Assembly: GCF_001904745.1 (NCBI RefSeq)
Contig: NZ_MRCD01000006.1
Span: 62,001 to 126,000 of the forward strand
DNA length: 64,000 bases
DNA from: Calothrix sp. HK-06
GTDB lineage: Bacteria > Cyanobacteriota > Cyanobacteriia > Cyanobacteriales > Nostocaceae
Direction of reading: 5' to 3'
Below, piece after piece: positions 28,048 to 37,808 of this stretch (position 1 is the stretch's first letter; each line of letters begins with the position of its first letter). Below the pieces are notes generated by a model. It saw only the letters and a list, made by a program, of their open reading frames with translations. It made no database searches and had not been told where the DNA came from. The position numbers and the translations under genes are program-made.

Positions 28048-29808
28048 CGTCAGAAAACTCCTTTTCAATTTTAATGAATTAATGGTAGAAGCGCTTTTTA
28101 TAAACTTGCTATCTTCATATTAACAATACTGTTTTCTGAAAAAGCAAATTTTATTATCTGCACTTTTAAATGAAAAACTATATTTACTTACTCAAACCGC
28201 TATCAAATTAACGATTCTCGCTTGTAAACTAACTGTGGATATTGCTTGTTAAATGTAAATTAATACCTGTCTTAAGCTTTTGCTTGTACTACAAATGCTC
28301 AAATTTTACAAACCCGCACTCTCGCCTATTTAACAAGATATAACTATTTATTTCTACTACCTAGATATTTTATTTCACAAACCAATTCATTAGTTTGACT
28401 TATCTAGGAAATTTAGGCTTAAGTAGTTTTACTAGTTTTTACGCACAAGATGTTCAAGTTACCAGACATAATTATCTAAATACATATTAATCATAATTTA
28501 TAACTTTTTTTCACAATATGCAACATTATTTTCATAATCCACACATTACACGTATGCTCTAGCAACATAGTTAACCTTAAATAAAATTTACTACTCAATA
28601 CCAAACCTTGAAACGCTTTACATAATTGCCTTGTACACAAATACAAAAAATCGCAAACATTTATAAAGTGTTTGCAAAGTGTCATTTTTTACAAATTACA
28701 AAAATTAACAAAATTAATTAATCTCATTATTAATTTAGAGCCAGATTAAATATTTTTGACACTATTAACTTTGCTTGAGTCGTGTCAAGTATCAAAATAC
28801 ACATTTAATCTAGCCTTAAATATTGATAATCAACATGTTAGTTCTGCGTATTCAAGCATTGAGTCGTGTTGACTATTATGTGAAGGTAAACGAGCTAATA
28901 TTGTGACGATAAAATACTGCATAGCTGAAATAATAAGTGTATGTACAAAATTCTAAAATTGACTAGCAATCGAGATTATTATAATCGTACTTACCCAACT
29001 TTGAATTTTTTGATATCATGATGTGAATTTACTTTTTTTACATACTAACTTTATTGGTACTAAAAAATTTTAAAGTCTTTATGTTAAATTGCGATTATTG
29101 AATTGTAATATAATTAGACACAGGTTTATTTATTACAAATTTTCGCAAAAAACGATTTTTAATACTAAGACAATATATAAGTCAGGTTTAATTACTACGC
29201 TTACTATTATTTTTACTTAAAAAAGCGTAACATCTGTAAACGGTTATACAAAACAAATACATAACAGGGAATTTATAAAAAAAACTAAAGTGTCTGGACT
29301 GACAAGTGACATTACCAAGATATCACCGATGTATATATGTTCGCTAGCCCGAATATACAATTACTTAGTAAAGAATCGTGAAATAATCAGCCTTAATTTT
29401 AAAGCGACTATAAATTTCAATTTTAGAAACTGGGTTTATGTATATATTTTTATGCCGTTATAAAATATAAACAACCGTCAACTTGCTTAAATATTAAATA
29501 AAAATAGCTACTTGTATGCATCAATAAAACTACTTAGGTAATAATTCTTATTCAAACTACTATGCCTTGCAATATAAAGGCACATTTACTAAAAGGTTAA
29601 GTTTATGTAAACTCAAACGAAAAAAATAGTTAAATCTTCTACGTATTATCACGTGCAAAACATGATATAGTGTTACTCTAATAAGTATAGAGATTTGTAA
29701 CAAATTTGTAATTATTAATAAGTACTTTAACTTATCATAAATTGTATAATACGATACATTTTAATTAATTGCATTCAGTACTAATGTGACTGTCTCAGAG
29801 AATAATCT
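28048..29808. other. 1.76-kb AT-rich gap between divergent genes
   Basis: No protein family, tRNA or other structured RNA was recognised on either strand. Open frames are short (the longest is 64 codons, minus strand 28491-28685) and lack ribosome binding sites. Two related TTGAGTCGTGT palindromic motifs occur near 28777 and 28861. A TATAGT hexamer near 29668 may belong to the promoter of the downstream gene. It may be a decayed region or a large regulatory/replication-related spacer. Confidence 0.5.
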
Positions 29809-30921
29809 ATGCTTAAAACAACTCAAGTTTTAGAAACTCCGTCAGTTGAACGTTTGCTTAACCTCTGGGCACAGCGTTATACACTTGGCATAAATCGAAG
29901 TAAGAATCAAAATTCACTTGGTAGTAAGTTGCTTGAGAGTGCATCTTCAAAAGGTCGGGCTTTAACAGCGACCAAGCTGAAAGATAATATACTGACTGTT
30001 AACTGCCAAATGGGGTGGATACAAACGAAGACACTTTATGCTTATATACCGAATGTGATGGATTTGACGGAAGCACGTCGAATTACACAGTTTGCGTTTC
30101 GTGTATACAAAAAGTTAATCGACGTTTACCAAAAATCCCCCTGTGCAAACGAAGCGCTGACTGACAAATCGTTCTCAAACTTAGAACTACCTGCAATCCA
30201 AGAGTTAGCGTATGCACTTGAACCGACATTACTCGTTTTTCAAGAACAGCATATTGCCTCTAAAGACTGGCGTGCTTTAGGATTTATGACTACGCAGTTA
30301 AATTTTACCAATAAATTAATTGCTAAAAAGCTTGAACCGCAAGAAAAAATTCTGCTTGCTCCTTATTTAAAATTCGTTGAAGAACAAGTAGCAATACCTT
30401 GGCAAAGAGTTTGTGCTGCGAGTGCAAAGTATAGCGTGGATTCTGCTGAGTTTCGCTTAGTCGAAGAAATGCTACCAGCGGCGCCGTCTATTGCCTCTTC
30501 AGTTTATAATCGACTATTAGAATTATTTCCTGAATATCGAAGTCGTCGTGGTCACTTGAGTGACGAGGATATAGCTCACTCATGCATTCGCGACCTAAAC
30601 ATGTTTCAAGCTTACCTGTGGCTATGTCTATTTGAAGGTACCATAGCACCAATACAGCAAGAGTTACTACCTTTGTGCGCGATGGTTGTTCAAGGAATCA
30701 ACATCAAATGGGAACTAACAGAAAAATGGTGGCAGGTTCTAGAAGAAGAAATTCTAAATCGCATAAATCCCCAAGCTCAACAGCTAATACAACCTTACAC
30801 CAAACAAATCCAAGAATTACTCTGGGAAGGGCGCCATCGTCTAGGCTACCCTGAAGATCCCCTTCGTAATAATCACTTCAGTGATTCCAATTCTCTAACT
30901 CATTCCCAACTTAATCACTAA
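29809..30921 (+). CDS. Conserved-looking protein of unknown function
   Basis: 370 residues, soluble and mostly helical, with no signal peptide or membrane segment. I recognise no domain. Notable are TWAQRYTL-like repeats near the start, a Trp-rich segment MFQAYLWLCLFEGTIAPIQQELLPL (about 265-290) and KWELTEKWWQVLEEE. Codon use and base composition match the neighbours, so it is not an obvious import. It follows the longest gene-free stretch in the window. Its last 11 bases overlap the convergent nucleotidyltransferase gene tail to tail. Confidence 0.7.
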   Translation: MLKTTQVLETPSVERLLNLWAQRYTLGINRSKNQNSLGSKLLESASSKGRALTATKLKDNILTVNCQMGWIQTKTLYAYIPNVMDLTEARRITQFAFRVYKKLIDVYQKSPCANEALTDKSFSNLELPAIQELAYALEPTLLVFQEQHIASKDWRALGFMTTQLNFTNKLIAKKLEPQEKILLAPYLKFVEEQVAIPWQRVCAASAKYSVDSAEFRLVEEMLPAAPSIASSVYNRLLELFPEYRSRRGHLSDEDIAHSCIRDLNMFQAYLWLCLFEGTIAPIQQELLPLCAMVVQGINIKWELTEKWWQVLEEEILNRINPQAQQLIQPYTKQIQELLWEGRHRLGYPEDPLRNNHFSDSNSLTHSQLNH

Positions 30922-31741
30922 ACTGATTATTACTATACCCAGAAAACTTCTGCACAGCGAGCATCAAATCACTCGGTGTGCCAATATCCAAATAACTACC
31001 ATTATCAAAAACCTCAGCCTCAACGCGCATACCTTGTTCAATAGCTGCCTGTATCACATTACCAATAGGTAACTCAGGTAGACTCAACAAATCATTTGTT
31101 AACTTTAAATTCGATACGAAAGAATGCAAAAACTCTGTAAATGTCGGCGCCCATACAGCGATAGCCCACATATATCGTAAATTCGATTGTGGGGGTTTCT
31201 CAACAATGAGCCTAACTTTACCCGTACTATCAAAATCAACCATACCAGCTTTTTGGGGTTGTTCTGTAGGAAATAACCCTAAAACAACATCGGCGCCGAG
31301 TTTCGCTTGACGTGCAATAATTCGCTGGAACCCATCAAGCGGTTCAAATAAAATATCAGGAAAACCCAAAGCCACAATCGCATCTTGAACAAACGGGTAC
31401 GCCTGGTCTAGTGTAAAAGGAACACCATGAGGCAATCCCATCATTAAATACCCCAAGTTCATCTCAAGCATTGAGCCATCACCAAAATAAGCAGGAATAT
31501 CCCATTTACCAGGTCGCAAAATAAAATACGCCGTCTCAATACCTGCTAGCCGCATCTTTTCGAGCAAATAATGTGAAACTACTTTAGGACGTAGTTTATT
31601 CTCTTTATCATTAAAATTATTTTGATAACAAATATTTTTAACTTGAAACCCAATTGGGTATAACTCTTTACTCAGTGGCAAAGGTGAAATACGTGTAGCT
31701 TGCCCACCCGCAGGTAACAATCCTATAATTCGCCGATTCAT
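30911..31741 (-). CDS. Nucleotidyltransferase family protein (sugar-1-phosphate NTP transferase-like)
   Basis: 276 residues. The N-terminal signature GLLPAGGQATRISPLPLSKELYPIG is the nucleotide-binding loop of glucose-1-phosphate thymidylyl/uridylyltransferases. IVALGFPDILFEP holds a probable metal-binding Asp, and IVEKPPQSNLRYMWAIAVW and GSYLDIGTPSDLMLAV are usual later motifs. It should make an NDP-sugar, substrate unknown. An upstream TTG (31753) also opens the frame, but the ATG at 31741 starts directly at the conserved domain. Confidence 0.85.
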   Translation of the reverse strand: MNRRIIGLLPAGGQATRISPLPLSKELYPIGFQVKNICYQNNFNDKENKLRPKVVSHYLLEKMRLAGIETAYFILRPGKWDIPAYFGDGSMLEMNLGYLMMGLPHGVPFTLDQAYPFVQDAIVALGFPDILFEPLDGFQRIIARQAKLGADVVLGLFPTEQPQKAGMVDFDSTGKVRLIVEKPPQSNLRYMWAIAVWAPTFTEFLHSFVSNLKLTNDLLSLPELPIGNVIQAAIEQGMRVEAEVFDNGSYLDIGTPSDLMLAVQKFSGYSNNQFSD

Positions 31742-31913
31742 ACAGCTTTGCAATTAATTAAAATATTAATATTACAAGTATCACAAATCACTTGAATATT
31801 TACAGAAATTCTGTATGAATTGGTAGATAAATAAATATCCCCTTCTCAAACAAAACTCGTGCTTAAGAAGAGGTTAACTATATATATATCTATAGTTTAT
31901 GGCTTTGTAACGG

Positions 31914-32243
31914 TTACTCAACTGAAACAGCATCCACATCAATCGTCTGTGTCTGTGTATTGGCTTGTGGACTTGTTGTGGTAGTGGTATTTGTAGTATC
32001 GCTAACTTCGGTATATCCTTTACGCGCTTTAAAGCCCTAAATTACTAACTGAGATACTTCTGATACAAGTAAAGTCAAGATAAAAGCGTCATCGATTTGT
32101 CCGACAATAGGTAAAAAGTCTGGAGCAATATCAAATGGACTAATAAAATACAAAGCTGTACCTAGAATTACCCACCAGCGATATTTGGGGTTGCGTATCA
32201 AATCACGGTACCATCCGTAAACAGCTTGAATCGAGAATTTCAT
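31914..32243 (-). CDS. DUF1232 (YkvA-like) protein with an in-frame TAG at codon 69
   Basis: The first 68 codons encode a typical DUF1232 membrane protein (YGWYRDLIRNPKYRWWVILG, ISPFDIAPDFLPIVGQIDDAF, LLVSEVSQLVI). Codon 69 (32037-32039) is TAG, but the same frame continues GFKARKGYTEVSD and a Thr/Gln-rich tail for 40 more codons to a TAA at 31914. Homologues, as I recall them, continue past SQLxI with an acidic residue and GFKxRKG, so the tail belongs to the gene. This is either a nonsense mutation, a sequencing error or translational readthrough. Its role is unknown. The truncated product alone is 68 residues. Confidence 0.75.
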
Positions 32244-32408
32244 ATATCGAGCCTCCTTGTTAGCTTTAATTTTGCATGATATTGCCTTAAACTTCCTGTG
32301 GGAATAACCGCCCTTAATTGTCTGGAAGGTGCGAAAAACTTATTTCTGTAATGGCTGCTGTGTGGCCATACCTAATAGCTTGCTTGTCGTTTTTAGCAGA
32401 GGATAGTT

Positions 32409-33200
32409 TTGACCGTGGATATAATAGCTGAATTTAGAAGAGGCGGACCTGCGATGTATCCGCTACTCGCATTGTCAGTTTTGACGATAAGCGTAGTTTT
32501 TGAGCGGTTATGGTTTTGGCTCCGCATGTTGAACCAAGAGCGTCAAATAGTCGAGCGTGTTTTAGAAGCTGCGCGTGAAAATTGGGGATTAGCTCGTGAT
32601 ATTGCCCAACGTGCTACTGACCAGCCAATTGGCAGATTTTTATATGCACCTTTGAGTTTGACAAAAAACGACCCTGAAACTTTTCGACTTGCCTTAGAAG
32701 CAACTGCCGAAGATGAGTTAACTGGAATGCGACGTGGTGAAAAGCTTTTAGAAGCAGTAATTGCACTGGCGCCACTTTTAGGTTTGTTTGGTACAGTGTG
32801 GGGACTAATTCAGTCATTGCGCGCGATTAAAATCGGTGATTTAGGAACCGAAGCAACAGCAGGAGTAACTACAGGTATTGGGGAGTCATTAATTAGTACA
32901 GCAGCAGGACTAGTAGTGGCAATTACAAGTTTGGTATTTTACCGCTTGTTTCAGTCATTCATTTTTAACCAAGTTCAGGTATTTCGCAAAGCAGGTAACG
33001 AGCTAGAACTATTGTACCGCCAGTCACCTCCATCTGACATCAATGTCGTAAATACAGAAACTCCAACTTTACTAGCACCAGAAACCAACAGCAATAGAAA
33101 TTCAGGAGGAAATTCCCCACGCAAGAGAGGAAAAAATCGGTTTGGCGACCCTTACGAAGCTCCAACGGAACCAAATCCTACTGATTCAGACAATATATAG
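32409..33200 (+). CDS. MotA/TolQ/ExbB proton-channel family protein
   Basis: 263 residues. There are three membrane helices: an N-terminal one (about 15-38) and two C-terminal ones in the conserved block LLEAVIALAPLLGLFGTVWGLIQSL ... GIGESLISTAAGLVVAITSLVFY, the ExbB signature. With ExbD it forms a proton-driven motor energising outer-membrane transport. The start is a TTG at 32409 with AGAGGA five bases upstream; a GTG at 32415 is possible. The C terminus is a hydrophilic Ser/Asn/Pro tail. The exbD-like gene follows after 26 bp. Confidence 0.92.
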   Translation: MTVDIIAEFRRGGPAMYPLLALSVLTISVVFERLWFWLRMLNQERQIVERVLEAARENWGLARDIAQRATDQPIGRFLYAPLSLTKNDPETFRLALEATAEDELTGMRRGEKLLEAVIALAPLLGLFGTVWGLIQSLRAIKIGDLGTEATAGVTTGIGESLISTAAGLVVAITSLVFYRLFQSFIFNQVQVFRKAGNELELLYRQSPPSDINVVNTETPTLLAPETNSNRNSGGNSPRKRGKNRFGDPYEAPTEPNPTDSDNI

Positions 33201-33226
33201 TTGAACAACTAGTTGAACAATGCAAA

Positions 33227-33922
33227 ATGAAAATAAACCTTAATAATTCTAAAGATGAGGCTCAAGTACAAATCATTCCTTTAATAGACGTAATCTTTTG
33301 TATCTTGACGTTTTTTCTTTTGGCAGCACTACAATTTTCTAGACAACAAGCAATACGTGGTATTAACTTTGACTTAGCACCAGCCAAATCAGGAACAACA
33401 ATTCCTGGAACATCTGCACCTGGCTCACCAGCTAACCAAGCAGAAACAAAAGATGGGCAAAGACTGGTACTATATCTCGACGCATTAGGTCAAATTATTG
33501 ACATTAGCACCCCAGCGCAAACTCAAATTCCCAAAGAGCAATTGCGAACATATTTAGAGAATTATGTCAAGCAAAATCCGACAAAACCTTTAGTATTATA
33601 TGCAGCGCGTTCAGTAAGCTACAACGATGTAATTGGAACTATAGACTTACTGAGACAAGTTGGTGGCGACCGTGTTTCTTTAGCAGTATCAGCTAGTGGC
33701 GCCGACCAAACATTACCCGGAGCAACACCAGGCGCGATTCCCAACCAAACAATCCCAAATACTGTGGTACCCAACCCTGTTCAACCAATTAACCCACAAC
33801 TTAACCCACAAGGTAACATTAATCCTAATTTACCTAATCAAGCTCCCCCAATTCCGGCTCCAGGTCTAACTGTACCTAGTGGGCAAAATGTCAATCCCGG
33901 CACAGTTCCAGCACAACCTTAA
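33227..33922 (+). CDS. ExbD/TolR family protein with long Pro/Asn-rich C-terminal extension
   Basis: 231 residues. One membrane helix (about 17-38) contains the proton-carrying Asp21 in PLIDVIFCILTFF. A periplasmic domain follows (about 75-155, ending DLLRQVGGDRVSLAVS). The last 75 residues are an unusual Pro/Asn/Gln-rich extension (NPVQPINPQLNPQGNINPN) not needed for the ExbD fold; it may reach through or bind peptidoglycan. No TonB gene is next to the pair. Confidence 0.9.
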   Translation: MKINLNNSKDEAQVQIIPLIDVIFCILTFFLLAALQFSRQQAIRGINFDLAPAKSGTTIPGTSAPGSPANQAETKDGQRLVLYLDALGQIIDISTPAQTQIPKEQLRTYLENYVKQNPTKPLVLYAARSVSYNDVIGTIDLLRQVGGDRVSLAVSASGADQTLPGATPGAIPNQTIPNTVVPNPVQPINPQLNPQGNINPNLPNQAPPIPAPGLTVPSGQNVNPGTVPAQP

Positions 33923-33950
33923 AGGCGCCTAGAACAAATAACAATTAAAA

Positions 33951-33997
33951 TAATCCCCCCTAACCCCCCTTATAGAGGGTTCTGGTTGGGGGGATTA
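33951..33997 (+). terminator. Terminator after exbB-exbD
   Basis: TAATCCCCCCTAACC (33951-33965) pairs with GGTTGGGGGGATTA (33984-33997) with one bulged base. A weak T-rich stretch follows. Confidence 0.75.
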
Positions 33998-34167
33998 ATT
34001 TATCAAAAATAAAAATATTTAAAATAGTTCTCTGATAGCGGAATTTATTATTCAAATTTACAAATAATAACTTTCATATTTGATGTTATTGCTGCGGAAA
34101 AATCTTCTTGCAAACGATGACACCATAATAACTAGCCTACGCCATTCACGTTTCAGGGTATGTGGCA

Positions 34168-34530
34168 ATGAATATTACATCAATTATGATTGCTTGGTTT
34201 GTAACAGCAGCCAGCTTTTTTGCTATCAGTAAACTTCCAATTGGAGTTGATATTGATTCTCCTGACAAAACTTTTACTGCTGCTGCCGCTCTTGGCATTA
34301 TAACAGTAATGGTTAAACCGCTTCTTACCTTTGTATTTGCAATACCAAATGCTTTAACCTTTAACTTCTTTCCCGACTTTTTTACCTTCGTTATCGGAGT
34401 TATTTGTTTCTGTTTAGCTGCTTATTTTGTGCAGGGTTTTCGTTTACGGTATGGCATCTGGAGCGCAATAATGGGCGCCTTAGCATTGTCAATAGTCAGT
34501 AACATTATCTACCGCATCGTACCCATTTAA
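34168..34530 (+). CDS. Phage-holin-family (superfamily IV) membrane protein
   Basis: 120 residues with four hydrophobic segments. The pattern MVKPLLTFVFAIPNALTF and FVIGVICFCLAAYFVQGFRL is that of the small 4-TM 'phage holin family' proteins common in bacterial chromosomes, where a lysis role is not established. The start is the ATG at 34168, nine bases after CAGGG; a GTG at 34162 is too close to it. It is a single gene followed by a palindromic terminator-like repeat. Confidence 0.75.
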   Translation: MNITSIMIAWFVTAASFFAISKLPIGVDIDSPDKTFTAAAALGIITVMVKPLLTFVFAIPNALTFNFFPDFFTFVIGVICFCLAAYFVQGFRLRYGIWSAIMGALALSIVSNIIYRIVPI

Positions 34531-34539
34531 TCATAAAAC

Positions 34540-34567
34540 GTAGAGACGTTAGATGTAACGTCTCTAC
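34540..34567. repeat. 28-bp GTAGAGACG palindrome
   Basis: The arms GTAGAGACGTTA and TAACGTCTCTAC are separated by GATG. It lies 9 bp after the holin-like gene and 9 bp from the end of convergent thf1, so it probably serves as a bidirectional terminator. Confidence 0.85.
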
Positions 34568-34576
34568 ATCATTTTA

Positions 34577-35254
34577 TTATTGTTTAGCTTTTGCGCGTTC
34601 TTCACGCTTTTTACGGTCAGCTTGCAGCATATCAGCCATTACAGCCATAGCTTGGGTCATTTTATCGAGGTTGGAGCGATATAACTCTAAATCTTTATTG
34701 AGTTTGTCGTCAGAAATATTCAAACCCTTAGCAATAGAATTGAGAGCGGAAGATCGACGCTTTTCATCTTTAACAACTTCTGGGTCAGATGCTTCTAATA
34801 GTGTAAATATACCAATAGCAAACAATCTATTATATTTAAACTTCGGATTGTGAGCGATGGCATCGAGTTCAGCTTGTAATTGCGTATCGTTTTCTAAACG
34901 ACTAGTTTGACTCAGCCACGCAACTAAATCATTTACAGGTAAACTCTTGGCAACATTAAGCAAGCGTGCGGCATCTTGATGATATTGGTCTTCATTTGCC
35001 TCAACTGCTTGACAAAGAGCATGAAAGATTGATGCTTTATCGCTTTCTGGTTGATAACCTTGCATAAAGCGGTCAAAGGCTGTGACTACACCCAAGGTGT
35101 AAATTGAGTTGTAGCTGAAATCTACGTTAACTGATAGTAGATGCATTTCTACCATCAACTCTTCCACCACTCGACGATAAATCGTGTTTACCGGGCGAGT
35201 ATGAAGTGAGTAGAATGTTCGCTTTGTATCAGAGACAGTACGGACGTTATTCAC
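34577..35254 (-). CDS. thf1: Photosystem II biogenesis protein Psp29/Thf1 (Psb29)
   Basis: 225 residues. The N terminus NNVRTVSDTKRTFYSLHTRP, then IYRRVVEELMVEMHLLSVNVDF, are near-invariant in Thf1/Psb29. The protein supports photosystem II assembly/repair and thylakoid organisation, probably through FtsH proteases. The C-terminal third is a charged coiled coil ending KKREERAKAK. The start codon is GTG at 35254; no in-frame ATG gives the conserved N terminus. Confidence 0.95.
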   Translation of the reverse strand: MNNVRTVSDTKRTFYSLHTRPVNTIYRRVVEELMVEMHLLSVNVDFSYNSIYTLGVVTAFDRFMQGYQPESDKASIFHALCQAVEANEDQYHQDAARLLNVAKSLPVNDLVAWLSQTSRLENDTQLQAELDAIAHNPKFKYNRLFAIGIFTLLEASDPEVVKDEKRRSSALNSIAKGLNISDDKLNKDLELYRSNLDKMTQAMAVMADMLQADRKKREERAKAKQ

Positions 35255-35541
35255 AACAATAGTTCTTTATTAGGACGAAGGAATGTTTGTTTTCTTGTAC
35301 TTGAATACAAGGAAAGTCAAAAGACAATATTCTAGGTGCTAGTAGCTTTAACGCTCTTTAGCTCAGATGCTATCAGAATGGAATATACCCGTATTGCATC
35401 TTAAGACACAAGGCTTTTGTATCCTGCATCTCTATTATTATAGCTGTAGGAGTTATTACATACTTAGGATACTTAATTTAAGCATCTTTATAATGTGTAA
35501 CTTCTTCTCAACATAATACAGCATAAATTAATATTACCGAA

Positions 35542-36135
35542 ATGCCCTTCTCATCGCAGCTACTAGCTCTCGCTGAATACCTGACTGGTGAATTTGATAA
35601 CCAAGAACAAGCACTCCAAGACCCTGTGTGGTATGTCCACTTGCGCTTATGGCAGGCGCCTGTACCCATTTTTAAAGAAGACAGCATAACTATATTCGCC
35701 GAACAGGCAAATATTATTAGCCTTGACAAACCTTATAGACAGAGAATTATGAGGTTACGTGAGACAGGTAACTCAGATATACCCATTACCGTCCAATACT
35801 ATATGCCTCAAGACCCAGATGGATTAGCTGGTGGAGGCAGTAACCCAAGCAAAATACAAAGTTTAACCACTGACAAGTTAGAATTGTTACCCGGTTGTGT
35901 ACTAAACGTATCAGTAAAAGAATTAGCACCCAACTGTTACGAATTTTCGGCTGTGCCACCAAAAGAAGCCAAATGCACTTTTACTTACCTCGGCAACACC
36001 GTGCAAGTCTCGTTAGGGTTTGAAGTTACTCAAACAGAACTCAAAACTTACGATAAAGGAATTGACGAAGAAACAGGAAGAGCCACTTGGGGAGCTATTA
36101 TGGGCCCATTTTGCTACACTAAAGTTAGGAGTTAG
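35542..36135 (+). CDS. Chromophore lyase CpcT/CpeT family protein
   Basis: 197 residues. The order LAEYLTGEFDNQEQALQDPVWYVHLRLWQAPVP, RQRIMRL, LPGCVLNV and GRATWGAIMGPFCYTK is that of CpcT/CpeT T-type bilin lyases, which attach phycocyanobilin to Cys-155-type sites of phycobiliprotein beta subunits. No phycobiliprotein gene is adjacent, so the exact substrate cannot be assigned. The C-terminal KVRS and stop codon lie in GTTAGGA heptamer repeats. Confidence 0.85.
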   Translation: MPFSSQLLALAEYLTGEFDNQEQALQDPVWYVHLRLWQAPVPIFKEDSITIFAEQANIISLDKPYRQRIMRLRETGNSDIPITVQYYMPQDPDGLAGGGSNPSKIQSLTTDKLELLPGCVLNVSVKELAPNCYEFSAVPPKEAKCTFTYLGNTVQVSLGFEVTQTELKTYDKGIDEETGRATWGAIMGPFCYTKVRS

Positions 36136-36158
36136 GAGTTAGAAGTTAGGAGTTATAA
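36124..36158. repeat. Heptamer repeats GTTAGGA at gene end
   Basis: Five heptamers, GTTAGGA, GTTAGGA, GTTAGAA, GTTAGGA and GTTATAA. The first two contain the stop codon of the CpcT/CpeT-like gene. Confidence 0.85.
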
Positions 36159-36182
36159 TTTATTACTCAGCACTCATTACTT

Positions 36183-36557
36183 TTAATTTTGAGGAGTGAG
36201 ACTGCGAGGTACACCTTCTAAAGCTTCTTCTTCAGTTTCAAAAATTTCAAATACCGTATCCATCATCGTTACCTCAAAAACAAGCTTGGCTTCTGGGTGA
36301 ACGTTACAAATACGGAAACTGCCTTTGACTTTATCAGCATCCCGCATTCCAGCTACTAGAGATGTAAGACCTGAGCTATCGATAAAATTGACTTGGCCCA
36401 AATTAACAACAACGTGGTGGGTAAGTTTGGATATGCACTCCTGTAACTTCAGGCGAAACTGCCAAGCTGTTGTAATATCTAGGCGCCCAGATGGGGTCAG
36501 AACGATTACACAATTACCGTCTTGAATGCTATAGGTTCTCTGGTCGATATGAATCAC
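36183..36557 (-). CDS. STAS-domain anti-sigma-factor-antagonist-like protein
   Basis: 124 residues forming a single STAS domain (SpoIIAA-like). The phosphorylation loop is VNFIDSSGLTSLVAGM, where the serine after Asp is the usual kinase target. Such proteins switch partner anti-sigma/kinase proteins in regulatory cascades; no kinase is adjacent. A second, related STAS protein is at 55841-56200 (VNFMDSSGLVPLVNGL). It is convergent with the CpcT/CpeT-like gene. Confidence 0.9.
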   Translation of the reverse strand: MIHIDQRTYSIQDGNCVIVLTPSGRLDITTAWQFRLKLQECISKLTHHVVVNLGQVNFIDSSGLTSLVAGMRDADKVKGSFRICNVHPEAKLVFEVTMMDTVFEIFETEEEALEGVPRSLTPQN

Positions 36558-36767
36558 GCTTGTCTCTCCCCTGGCACTACGAAATAAAACTAATCTAGTA
36601 TTTTTTATAACCTTTTATCTCGCTAGTATCCAGTCTTTTTTTATGAATAAATACCCACACCATGCCGAAATGACTATGCTGTGGGCATTATATGCTACGT
36701 ACAAATAAAAAGGAATGTTACATTTTAGTCAAGCGCATCACTCTTTTTATTTCGTTTTCTTGTCTTT

Positions 36768-37808
36768 TTAGGTATGCGGCCAATTTGCCCAATCTTGAGG
36801 CTTGAGGAAAGTATCATAAAGTTCTGCTTCTGGAGTGTTCGGTTCTGGCTTAAAGCCATATTCCCAACGCACTAACGGAGGTAGCGACATTAATATCGAT
36901 TCTGTACGTCCGTTTGTTTGTAATCCAAAAATGGTTCCTCTGTCGTATACCAAATTGAATTCAACGTAGCGACCGCGACGATAAAGTTGGAAATTGCGTT
37001 GGTGTTCTGAGTACTCAGTATTATGGCGCCTTTGGACGATGGGTACATAAGCAGGTAAGAACGCTCGACCACAGTCTGTAATAAAAGAGAATAATTCTTC
37101 CCAAGTGCGTTGTGTGGGTTCGCCAACTTCTTGACTGTAATTAGCTGCTGCCCCGTGGTTATCGGGACCGCGATACAAGGCGCCGCGACCATCTTGATAG
37201 TCAAAGAACAAACCACCAACACCGCGTGTTTCGTTACGATGTTTTAAATAAAAATATTCATCGCACCAACGTTTAAATACTGGATAATATTCCGAATGGT
37301 GTTTATCACAAGCTTGTTTAAAAGTTTTATGAAAATGACTTGCGTCTTCGGCAAAAGGATAGTAAGGAGTTAAATCGGCGCCACCACCGAACCACCATAC
37401 AGGGCCAGCTTCAAAATAGCGGTAGTTTAAATGAACAGTAGGTACATAAGGGTTGCGGGGGTGCAACACCATAGATGTGCCAGTAGCGTAGAAACGATGT
37501 CCAGCAGCTTCAGGACGCTGGGTTAAAATTGATGGTGGTAAATGGTCTCCCCACACTTCCGAAAAATTGACACCAGCTTGTTCAAAGATTGCCCCGTCAC
37601 GTAAAACGCGCGAACGTCCACCACCACCTTCGGGACGCTCCCAGCTATCTTCTTGAAACTTGGCAACACCATCAACTGCTTCCAAACCGTTAGCAATTTC
37701 GTCTTGTAATTGACGCATGAAAGCACTAACTCGCTCTTTCGCGTTGTCTGGGGGTAAAAATTTTGATGGAGAAGTTTGAATAGCAGGAGAATGCGAGTTT
37801 GTCAACAT
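36768..37808 (-). CDS. hemF: Oxygen-dependent coproporphyrinogen III oxidase
   Basis: 346 residues. It converts coproporphyrinogen III to protoporphyrinogen IX for haem and chlorophyll. Family motifs: the [19 protein letters not shown] region, [38 protein letters not shown], the H-rich [25 protein letters not shown], and [15 protein letters not shown]. The start is the ATG at 37808; a TTG at 37817 also opens the frame but adds only three residues. Confidence 0.96.
   Translation of the reverse strand: MLTNSHSPAIQTSPSKFLPPDNAKERVSAFMRQLQDEIANGLEAVDGVAKFQEDSWERPEGGGGRSRVLRDGAIFEQAGVNFSEVWGDHLPPSILTQRPEAAGHRFYATGTSMVLHPRNPYVPTVHLNYRYFEAGPVWWFGGGADLTPYYPFAEDASHFHKTFKQACDKHHSEYYPVFKRWCDEYFYLKHRNETRGVGGLFFDYQDGRGALYRGPDNHGAAANYSQEVGEPTQRTWEELFSFITDCGRAFLPAYVPIVQRRHNTEYSEHQRNFQLYRRGRYVEFNLVYDRGTIFGLQTNGRTESILMSLPPLVRWEYGFKPEPNTPEAELYDTFLKPQDWANWPHT

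Noticed and set aside
28491-28685. 64-codon frame in the AT-rich gap
   Set aside because: No ribosome binding site, Cys/Leu-biased composition typical of AT-rich non-coding sequence.
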